From JANRKT01 sp033763355 (GTDB lineage Bacteria; Bacteroidota; Bacteroidia; Chitinophagales; Chitinophagaceae): a stretch of DNA of 11,074 bases. Location: the NCBI GenBank assembly GCA_033763355.1, contig JANRKT010000260.1, positions 1-11,074 of the forward strand, in the 5' to 3' direction. The notes under the pieces were generated by a model. It was not told the DNA's origin. It made no database searches and saw nothing but the letters and a program-made list of their open reading frames with translations. Numbering within the stretch: position 1 is the first letter of the stretch; each line of letters opens with the position of its first letter. The position numbers and the translations under genes are program-made. This document shows, piece by piece, positions 5,483 through 11,074 of this stretch.

Positions 5483-7513
5483 TTAGTTTACAAAAGTCCA
5501 CGCCAGGCCCAGCCTGAACAACATACCGGGATAGGGATAAAGCGGTGCAGCAAGGTTATTGTTCTTAAAACCAAAACCTTCCCTGAAAGTAATGGTATTC
5601 AGGTTTTCAAGCCTGATAAAAGCGCTGATGGTCCGGATGCGGAAGTGCATGTACGCCGCCAGGTCAGGAAGGTTGGCAATGGTTTGCTGGTCCTGGAAAA
5701 AATACTGCCCCAGCACAGGCGAATAATTATCCGCTTTATAATTGGTATGATAGCGGAATTCAAAACCAGTGCTCAGGTTCAGGTTTTTGAAAAACCGGCC
5801 TTCAAAAGCAAGCCTGCTACGGGTAAAAATCAGCGGCACATTTACCGGGGCATTACCGGTTACAGTTTGAAAATATACATCGAGGTACCAGTTCCAGTAT
5901 TTACCCAGTTTAAACTGTTTATTCAATCCTATTCTCAATACATTAAAAACAGAAGCCTGGTCAGCCTCATTGAATTTTTTGAAATAAGTATAATTTCCCG
6001 CTAAGTAATAGCTGCAGGTTAGCCTCAGCCTCTGCGCAGGCATTTCTATTACTGCATAAACCCGGGTATGATTTTCTTTTTTCAGTTCCGTATTTCTTAT
6101 TACAGGGAAACTGCCCAGCGTATCGTATACAAATGACGGGGTGCGGTTAACATTAAGGAAACCCAGTTCAAGAGAACCAAGCCTTTTACTGAGCTGTCTT
6201 CTCAGGCTGATAAGTGCAGAATAATCCCCTGCATAATCACCCGCTAAATAAAATTCACCATGTGCAAGTATATCCCATTTGCGGTTTTTGGTGCGGTTGC
6301 GGTATTCGCCATGCACCCAGAGCGTATTTGATTTTTTATTCCTTGCAGAAAATTTACCGCTCAGGTTCTGAAAGCTTGCCCCCGCTTTTACAAACTGAAG
6401 CGGGTTTTTAGGATCAGGGAACTGGTAAATGGAAAGGTCGTTAACCAGTTCACTCCATTTATCGTTATAAGTCACTGTATCGGGCACATCAGTAATGCCA
6501 TAATGCTGCTGGTAAAACAAGGTGTCAGAAACGGCATAAATATTAAGGTATTTAAAATTATATGACTGGTATTTTATGGTATGTTCAAAACGAAAGGTGG
6601 GATAGAAAAAGCGGATAACGGTTGAATCGGTAACCACGGAATCTTTTTTGCCCACATCATACTGCTGCCTCAATAAAAACTTTCCGTTGGTATAACGGTT
6701 TCCCGAATTAAGTTTTACGCTAAAGAAATTGCGGCTGCCTGAAACATCACCCACCAGGTTGGTGGGTATATTAAACCTGTCGTTGTAAGCTGAATTTTTA
6801 TTGATGAGGAAAGTATCGCTTTGTATGCCGCCGTTTTCTGAAGACTGCAGGGCATTGCCCATGGCAACAAAAAAAGCATTGTACCTGTTGCCAGGAGAAG
6901 TGTAATGGGTACTGAAACGGTAATTGCTATGGCTTGCATTTTGTGAATTAAAAAAACCCGGCGAGTTGATGAGCCGGTACTGTAACCCGAAATTCCAGTA
7001 GGGTTTTATGTTTTGTGTGTGCAGGATGGAAATCTGCTGTTCGCCTTTTGCACCAAGCAGGTAACCCAGTTCAGTATATGGCCTTGTGGTATTAAAGAAA
7101 GGCGTATTCTCCAAAGTAAAGGCATACACATCAAATGCATGAAAGCCTGCATCCCATCCGGGTTTCATAAGCGGTGAAAAAAGTATGGAGCGTGCCGCAT
7201 TGCCATTATTGCCCAGCCATACATACTCGGGTTTTAAAGGTACACGCCTGAAAAAATCACTCAGTGAAGAATCGAATTTATTGAAGCGGGCCGTATCCAG
7301 GTAGCGGAACTGCAATGTGATAGAATCTTCATTGGGGTCCCTTTTTTCAAACTGGAGTGAATCACCCGAACCGCTGCTCCTGCCGCCTCCCCCTATGCCG
7401 GACAGGTTACCTGGCAAACCGGGCAAGCGGGGACGTTGCGCATAAGAGCTGTAAGCACAAAGCAGCAATAATGCAACAATAAAATATGTAACAGTATGCT
7501 TCAAAAAAAACAA
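5483..7513 (-). CDS. Putative porin (Porin_10-like outer-membrane barrel)
   Basis: A 676-residue outer-membrane protein. After a signal peptide (to about residue 25, ...SSYAQ) comes a Pro/Gly/Ser-rich linker (27-50, GLPGNLSGIGGGGRSSGSG), then a large barrel of alternating aromatic strands. Recognisable stretches of the Bacteroidota putative-porin family are TRPYTELGYLLGAKGEQQIS, HTQNIKPYWNFGLQYR, and near the end RIRTISAFIRLENLN and PYPGMLFRLGLAWTF. The C terminus (AWTFVN) is an aromatic last strand. It follows the purine nucleoside phosphorylase by 67 bases on the same strand and probably shares its transcript. No ATG occurs in frame near the signal peptide. The start is TTG at 7513, or more plausibly TTG at 7504 (MKHTVTYFIVAL), on either side of a run of eight T. 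Transported substrate is unknown. Confidence 0.85.
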   Translation of the reverse strand: MFFLKHTVTYFIVALLLLCAYSSYAQRPRLPGLPGNLSGIGGGGRSSGSGDSLQFEKRDPNEDSITLQFRYLDTARFNKFDSSLSDFFRRVPLKPEYVWLGNNGNAARSILFSPLMKPGWDAGFHAFDVYAFTLENTPFFNTTRPYTELGYLLGAKGEQQISILHTQNIKPYWNFGLQYRLINSPGFFNSQNASHSNYRFSTHYTSPGNRYNAFFVAMGNALQSSENGGIQSDTFLINKNSAYNDRFNIPTNLVGDVSGSRNFFSVKLNSGNRYTNGKFLLRQQYDVGKKDSVVTDSTVIRFFYPTFRFEHTIKYQSYNFKYLNIYAVSDTLFYQQHYGITDVPDTVTYNDKWSELVNDLSIYQFPDPKNPLQFVKAGASFQNLSGKFSARNKKSNTLWVHGEYRNRTKNRKWDILAHGEFYLAGDYAGDYSALISLRRQLSKRLGSLELGFLNVNRTPSFVYDTLGSFPVIRNTELKKENHTRVYAVIEMPAQRLRLTCSYYLAGNYTYFKKFNEADQASVFNVLRIGLNKQFKLGKYWNWYLDVYFQTVTGNAPVNVPLIFTRSRLAFEGRFFKNLNLSTGFEFRYHTNYKADNYSPVLGQYFFQDQQTIANLPDLAAYMHFRIRTISAFIRLENLNTITFREGFGFKNNNLAAPLYPYPGMLFRLGLAWTFVN

Positions 7514-7580
7514 CAGGTTAACACCGGTTAGCTGCGAAAATAAATGAAACTGCAGGGAAAGGCTTTAAAAATATCCTAAT

Positions 7581-8402
7581 TCACAATTGTGCAATCAGTT
7601 CTTTAAATATGGCGGTAAGTTTTGGTTCAGCGCTTCTTGCCGCTTCCAGTACATCAGTGTGTGTAATAATATTTTCTTCTTCCCGTATGCCTATATCAGT
7701 TATTACACTTACAGCAAAAACAGGCAGGCCCATGTGCACGGCTGCAATTACTTCCTGCACGGTACTCATGCCAACAGCATCTCCGCCCAGTACATGTATG
7801 AGTTTATACTCTGCACGGGTTTCAAAAGTGGGGCCGGTTACGCCAAAGTAAACCCCTTCTTTTAATTCAATACCCAGGTTCTGCGCAATGCTTTTTGCTT
7901 TGTGGATGATGGTTTTTTTATAAGGCTCGCTCATGTCAGGGAAACGCAGCCCCAGTTCTTTTACATTTCCGCCCACAAGCGGGTTTACTGTGGCAAAGCT
8001 GATGTGGTCGTTAATGATCATCAGGTCACCCACTTTAAAACCGGGATTCACGCCACCGGCGGCATTGCTGATAAGCAGGGTCTCAATACCCAGCATTTTT
8101 AATACCCTTATGGGATAAGCTACTTCCTGCGCCGTATATCCTTCATAGTAATGGAACCTGCCTGACATGGCCACTACTTTTTTCCCCGAAATATTTCCGA
8201 ATATGAGTTTCCCATGGTGTCCTTCAACAGTAACGTGCGGAAAATGCGGAATGGCGGCATAATCTATCTCTGCTACTTTGTCTATTTCATTAACCAGGTT
8301 GCCCAGGCCACTGCCCAATACTATGCCTGCAGAAGGTTGATGAGGATATGATGAACGGATAAAAGAAACGCTCTCCTGTAACCTGTCCAATAACTCAGCC
8401 AT
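7581..8402 (-). CDS. punA: Purine nucleoside phosphorylase (PNP-I, trimeric type)
   Basis: Cytosolic enzyme that splits purine nucleosides with phosphate into base and ribose-1-phosphate (purine salvage). The 273-residue product has the normal length and family motifs in order: GIVLGSGLG (26-34, phosphate-binding S31), GHHG (61-64), GRFHYYEGY (81-89; R82 and H84 match human R84 and H86), ISNAAGGVNPGF (111-122), NPLVG, GPTFETRAE (190-198; E194 matches human E201), GMSTVQEV (211-218; M212 matches human M219), ITDIG (234-238) and H248 (human H257). At the human Asn243 position, which sets 6-oxopurine preference, this protein has Asp236, so substrate range may be wider or shifted. It appears to lead an operon with the porin gene. 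The ATG at 8402 lies 18 bases after a good -7 box. Confidence 0.95.
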   Translation of the reverse strand: MAELLDRLQESVSFIRSSYPHQPSAGIVLGSGLGNLVNEIDKVAEIDYAAIPHFPHVTVEGHHGKLIFGNISGKKVVAMSGRFHYYEGYTAQEVAYPIRVLKMLGIETLLISNAAGGVNPGFKVGDLMIINDHISFATVNPLVGGNVKELGLRFPDMSEPYKKTIIHKAKSIAQNLGIELKEGVYFGVTGPTFETRAEYKLIHVLGGDAVGMSTVQEVIAAVHMGLPVFAVSVITDIGIREEENIITHTDVLEAARSAEPKLTAIFKELIAQL

Positions 8403-8420
8403 ACTTAAATATTAATCCGG

Positions 8421-8428
8421 CAAATATA
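8421..8428 (-). promoter_or_regulatory. -7 promoter box of the purine nucleoside phosphorylase gene
   Basis: TATATTTG on the minus strand matches TAnnTTTG exactly and is 18 bases before the ATG at 8402. The -33 region has only a weak match to TTTG, so the box is supported mainly by its sequence and position. Confidence 0.45.
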
Positions 8429-8553
8429 GGAAAAGCCCAATGACAGGGAACTCCTGATTGCTGCTAATATGGTGTGAACAACAATTATTTATAAAAAGCA
8501 GGCGTTATTATTAAAACATCGTATCTTAATCCCATATTTTATAATTGCTTGTT

Positions 8554-8730
8554 ATGGCTAAAAAAATATCCTCCCGTTTTTTACAGGCATTATTGCTTAC
8601 CTTATTTGTTGCTGCAAGCGGCTTGCTGATGGGGGCCGAAGGCAGGCTTGAAGGCTTTCTGTTTGTAGCTTTCTTTGTCATCATATTTGTTGCCGCCCTG
8701 ATCGTACAGTTCAGGAGAAAGGACGATTAG
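8554..8730 (+). CDS. Small two-helix membrane protein of unknown function
   Basis: A 58-residue protein starting at the ATG at 8554; a TTG three codons upstream is in frame but unneeded. It has a basic N terminus (MAKKISSR), a first helix at about 9-27 (LQALLLTLFVAASGLLMG), a short acidic turn (AEGRLEG), a second helix at about 34-52 (FLFVAFFVIIFVAALIVQF) and a basic/acidic tail RRKDD. By the positive-inside rule both ends face the cytoplasm. I do not recognise a family. It is divergent from the phosphorylase gene across 151 bases and precedes the secreted-protein gene by 81 bases. A well-formed ORF with two clear helices supports a real gene. Confidence 0.65.
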   Translation: MAKKISSRFLQALLLTLFVAASGLLMGAEGRLEGFLFVAFFVIIFVAALIVQFRRKDD

Positions 8731-8763
8731 TTTTTGCAGGCAACTTAATACCTGACCGGCAAT

Positions 8764-8794
8764 TTTCAATTACCTGCTGATTTCAGTACATTTA
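8764..8794 (+). promoter_or_regulatory. Candidate Bacteroidota promoter of the secreted multi-domain gene
   Basis: TTTC (8764-8767), 19 bases, then TACATTTA (8787-8794) is one base off both the -33 (TTTG) and -7 (TAnnTTTG) consensus, with ideal spacing. The start codon is 18 bases further on at 8812. Confidence 0.4.
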
Positions 8795-8811
8795 CCGTTC
8801 ATTCCGTTTAC

Positions 8812-10752
8812 ATGCCGGTTCAGCTTGTGAGAAAAACACTTGTCACCCTTATTTTACTGGCAGCCCTGTTGCAAACGGGCTTTGCCCAGTTGTGTTCCGG
8901 CAGCCTTGGAGACCCTGTGGCATGGATAACTTTTGGGGCAGGCAGTTCGGCTCCCCCGCCGCTTCCGGCTTACAGCACAACCTATAAATACGTAAACAGT
9001 TCATGCCCAAATGATGGAGAATACACGCTTAAAGATTTATCGTTCGGGTGCTTTAATTCCACATGGCATACCCTTGCCGGAGACCATACACCCAATGACG
9101 GCATTGGCAAATACATGCTGGTTAACGCATCCAACGATCCGGGTGATTTTTTTGTGGATACCGTAACGGGTTTATGCGGCAATACTTCATACGAACTTTC
9201 CGCATGGATTGTAAACATGCTGAAACCTGACGCATGTAACGCCAATGGTATTGATCCCAACCTCACATTCAGGGTTGAAACCACTACGGGAACCGTGCTT
9301 GTAAAATATGATTCCGGAGATATTCCCGAAACAGAAGGCCCGCAATGGCGTCAGTTCGGTACTTTCTTCAGGACACCCGCAGGGGCTACTACAGTTGTTA
9401 TACGTATTACCAATAATTCCCGAGGGGGTTGCGGTAATGATATTGCACTGGATGATATTACCTTCAGGCCATGCGGCCCTACCATCAACGCCATGCTGGC
9501 AACAAACGGCCAGAACAACATTAATGTTTGCGTGGGAAGTGAAATACCCTATTTGCTCAGTTCCACCGTCAGCGGCGGATTTACCAACCCCGCCCTGCAA
9601 TGGCAGATCAGCCTTGACAATGGTTTTGCGTGGGCTGATATTCCCGGCGCAACAGGCCCAACCTATCTCAGGCAACCTACCGGTGAAGGCAATTATCAAT
9701 ATCGCCTTGTAATTGCGGAAGGCGCCAACATTGGCCTTGTAAATTGCCGCATAGCATCAAAACCAGTTATCGTTAATGTAAACCCTCCGCCTTTTGTACA
9801 GGCCACCAATTATGTATTCAGTTGCTACGGTTCAACGGTGGTGTTGTTTGCAGCAGGGGGTTCAAAATACGAGTGGACAGGGCCCAATGGTTTCCGCACC
9901 AATGAACAGCAGCCCAAAATTTCCAATGTGCAGTTTACCGATGCAGGATTGTATAAAGTAAAAGTTACAACAGCAGCAGGCTGTTTTAATTTTGATTCCA
10001 CCGATCTCCAGGTATATCCTGCCGCTACAGCGGTTACCAATCCCGATGTCTCAATTTGCGAAGGTGAAAGTGTACAGCTTACCGCATCAGGCGGAACAAA
10101 ATACAAGTGGGAGCCCGGGGCTTCGCTTTCAAGCGATGTGGTGCCCAACCCAATTGCCCGGCCAAAAGACAGCACACGTTATGTTGTAATTGTGGTGAAC
10201 GAGTACAATTGCTTTGATACCGCCAGTGTAGCTGTAAACGTGTGGCGAAGGCCGTCAGCCAATGCAGGTCCCGATAAAAAAATGCTTATCGGCAGGCCCA
10301 TACAATTAACAGGAACAGCTGGCGGAACAGCAGTAACCTTTAACTGGACGCCTTTGCAATACATCAGTCAGCCCAACAGCATAAGGCCTGCTGTAAACCC
10401 GCCAGCCGATCAGAGATATCGCCTTGAAGTGAACTCCACCGTTGGCTGCGGCAGCGCCAGTGATGAAGTGCTGGTGAAAGTTTTTGAAAAAATTGTAGTA
10501 CCCAACACCTTTACGCCTAATGGCGATGGTTATAACGACCGCTGGGAAATTGAACTGCTCGATATATTTACTGAAGCTGTTATTGAAGTTTACAATACCA
10601 GCGGGCAGCGTGTATATCGCAGCATCGGTTACAACAAAGCATGGGATGGGACACAGAATGGCAAGCCGCTGCCAACCGGAACTTATTATTATGTAATCAA
10701 CCTTAAAGTAAATGCAGATCCCCTGGTGGGGTATGTAACGATTTGGAGGTAA
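8812..10752 (+). CDS. Secreted multi-domain protein with type IX secretion (gliding-motility-associated) C-terminal domain
   Basis: A 646-residue exported protein. Signal peptide is 1-25 (...LLQTGFAQ). Residues about 27-221 form a jelly-roll-like, possibly carbohydrate-binding domain (NDGEYTL, GKYMLVNAS, YELSAWIVNM, TFRVETTTG, WRQFGTFFRTPAGATTVVI, NDIALDDITFRPC) of the kind seen in Bacteroidota adhesins. Ig/PKD-like modules follow at about 225-323, 328-402 (with DAGLYKVKV), 405-477 (SICEGESVQLTASGGTKYKW) and 480-557 (ANAGPDKKM...). The last 85 residues (VVPNTFTPNGDGYNDRWEI, EVYNTSGQRVY, WDGTQNGKPLPTGTYYYVI) are the gliding-motility-associated C-terminal domain, which directs export by the type IX system. 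Paired cysteines fit an extracellular protein. A surface adhesin or carbohydrate-binding protein is likely; no catalytic motif was seen. Confidence 0.9.
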   Translation: MPVQLVRKTLVTLILLAALLQTGFAQLCSGSLGDPVAWITFGAGSSAPPPLPAYSTTYKYVNSSCPNDGEYTLKDLSFGCFNSTWHTLAGDHTPNDGIGKYMLVNASNDPGDFFVDTVTGLCGNTSYELSAWIVNMLKPDACNANGIDPNLTFRVETTTGTVLVKYDSGDIPETEGPQWRQFGTFFRTPAGATTVVIRITNNSRGGCGNDIALDDITFRPCGPTINAMLATNGQNNINVCVGSEIPYLLSSTVSGGFTNPALQWQISLDNGFAWADIPGATGPTYLRQPTGEGNYQYRLVIAEGANIGLVNCRIASKPVIVNVNPPPFVQATNYVFSCYGSTVVLFAAGGSKYEWTGPNGFRTNEQQPKISNVQFTDAGLYKVKVTTAAGCFNFDSTDLQVYPAATAVTNPDVSICEGESVQLTASGGTKYKWEPGASLSSDVVPNPIARPKDSTRYVVIVVNEYNCFDTASVAVNVWRRPSANAGPDKKMLIGRPIQLTGTAGGTAVTFNWTPLQYISQPNSIRPAVNPPADQRYRLEVNSTVGCGSASDEVLVKVFEKIVVPNTFTPNGDGYNDRWEIELLDIFTEAVIEVYNTSGQRVYRSIGYNKAWDGTQNGKPLPTGTYYYVINLKVNADPLVGYVTIWR

Positions 10753-10763
10753 AAAGCCTCACT

Positions 10764-10798
10764 CCCGCCCCTCTCCACGCTGTGGAGAGGGGGCCGGG
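10764..10798 (+). repeat. Dispersed-type GC-rich palindrome, possibly acting as terminator
   Basis: CCCCTCTCCAC (10768-10778) and GTGGAGAGGGG (10782-10792) are perfect 11-base arms around GCT. After a two-base bulge, CCCG (10764-10767) and CGGG (10795-10798) add four more pairs. It begins 12 bases after the stop of the secreted-protein gene. It has no T-run, so it looks like a REP-type palindrome that could still stop or stabilise the transcript. Confidence 0.6.
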
Positions 10799-10885
10799 CT
10801 AAGAATCTCACTGAGCTTTGTGCCAACACATCAGCTATAGTACACTCATCCGCTTGTTGACATGATTTGATTTTTGATTAGCGCA

Positions 10886-10950
10886 ATTCGTGTCATTCGT
10901 GGCTAAATTCTTCTGTATTAATCTGTGTAACCTGTCTGTCGCAGGCAAGG
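10886..10950. repeat. TTCGTG-type degenerate repeat block
   Basis: ATTCGTGTC (10886-10894) is repeated directly as ATTCGTGGC (10895-10903), 8 of 9 bases identical. TTCTGTATTAATCTGTGTAA follows, then a quasi-palindrome CCTGTCTG/CAGGCAAGG (10931-10950). From memory, similar TTCGTGTCATTCGTGG strings recur between genes in many Bacteroidota genomes. Function is unknown. Confidence 0.4.
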
Positions 10951-10989
10951 AAGGGGCTGACTAAAAAGGTCAGCCCTTACTTTTTAAAG
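10951..10989 (+). terminator. Terminator-like hairpin next to the possible insertion-sequence gene
   Basis: GGGCTGAC (10954-10961) and GTCAGCCC (10969-10976) pair perfectly around TAAAAAG. Flanking AA/TT can extend the stem past one bulged G, and TTACTTTTT follows. The plus-strand direction fits either termination of the upstream gene or a structure at an insertion-sequence end that blocks read-through into the transposase. A third partial copy, GAGGGCTGA, lies at 10991-10999. Confidence 0.55.
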
Positions 10990-11031
10990 TGAGGGCTGAA
11001 TAGTAATTTTAATTACCACATTAAAAATACT

Positions 11032-11074
11032 ATGGCTAAGGTAAAAACTTCTGTGTTATTTAAACAGTACAATC
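11032..11074 (+). CDS. Start of a possible IS1182-type transposase (cut by window edge)
   Basis: Fourteen codons from the ATG at 11032 read MAKVKTSVLFKQYN. The FKxYN pattern close to the N terminus resembles IS1182-family transposases, which usually continue NQ...LLPPSL...IP.NHPVRVV; that continuation is outside the window. Preceding hairpin repeats and non-coding DNA fit an insertion-sequence left end. With so few residues another gene cannot be excluded. Confidence 0.45.
   Translation, partial: MAKVKTSVLFKQYN

Larger units (their letters stand above)
10753..11031. other. Non-coding accessory stretch with repeats
   Basis: These 279 bases contain no convincing gene. They hold a GC-rich palindrome, TTCGTG-type degenerate repeats, a CCTG/CAGG palindrome-like stretch (10931-10950) and a terminator-like hairpin before a possible insertion-sequence gene. 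The mixture is typical of intergenic repeat-rich DNA in Bacteroidota. Confidence 0.6.

Noticed and set aside
5441..6004. Plus-strand open frame of 187 codons
   Set aside because: Antisense to the 3' part of the porin gene; the protein has no recognisable feature, whereas the minus-strand reading matches a barrel family.
8541..8551. TATAATTG as a -7 box for the small membrane protein
   Set aside because: One base off consensus with no -33 element at proper spacing, and it overlaps the region immediately at the start codon.
10886..10950. CRISPR-like or other regular direct-repeat array
   Set aside because: Only two adjacent 9-base copies with no spacers; no array elsewhere in the window.

Overview
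The window most likely comes from a Bacteroidota chromosome, probably Chitinophagaceae-like (family placement is inference). The evidence is a type IX secretion C-terminal domain, a Porin_10-type putative porin, two HYC/CC/PP small proteins of a kind I know only from Bacteroidota, and -7 promoter boxes of the form TAnnTTTG. Start codons mostly lack a clear Shine-Dalgarno sequence.

Left part (1-5407, all minus strand): a metal-handling locus, most likely for copper or silver. In transcription order (right to left) it holds a HYC/CC/PP protein; a secreted HMA-domain protein with a 13-cysteine metallothionein-like tail; a second secreted HMA-domain protein with a novel-looking C-terminal extension; a predicted outer-membrane beta-barrel; a TlpA/ResA-like thioredoxin; a second HYC/CC/PP protein; a secreted protein with three Cys/His/Met metal-binding repeats; and the first 361 codons of a CusA/CzcA-type RND efflux pump that runs off the left edge. 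All but the pump carry N-terminal export signals, so this looks like a periplasmic or envelope metal relay feeding an efflux pump. Terminators and hairpins divide it into several transcription units: a strong terminator after the first gene, a GC-rich hairpin after the Cys-rich gene, a weaker hairpin after the thioredoxin, and a 14-bp hairpin in the leader of the pump gene.

Middle part (5483-8402, minus strand): ordinary housekeeping genes. A purine nucleoside phosphorylase with a good -7 box is followed 67 bases on by a 676-codon putative porin. The porin has no ATG near its signal peptide and appears to start at TTG beside a run of eight T. The phosphorylase has Asp where human PNP has Asn243.

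Right part (8554-11074, plus strand): a 58-residue two-helix membrane protein, then a 646-residue secreted multi-domain protein (lectin-like jelly roll, Ig/PKD-like repeats, gliding-motility-associated C-terminal domain) exported through Sec and type IX secretion. The last 322 bases are non-coding accessory DNA: a dispersed GC-rich palindrome, TTCGTG-type degenerate repeats, a terminator-like hairpin, and at the edge the first 14 codons of what looks like an IS1182-type transposase. No tRNA, rRNA or CRISPR array was seen.
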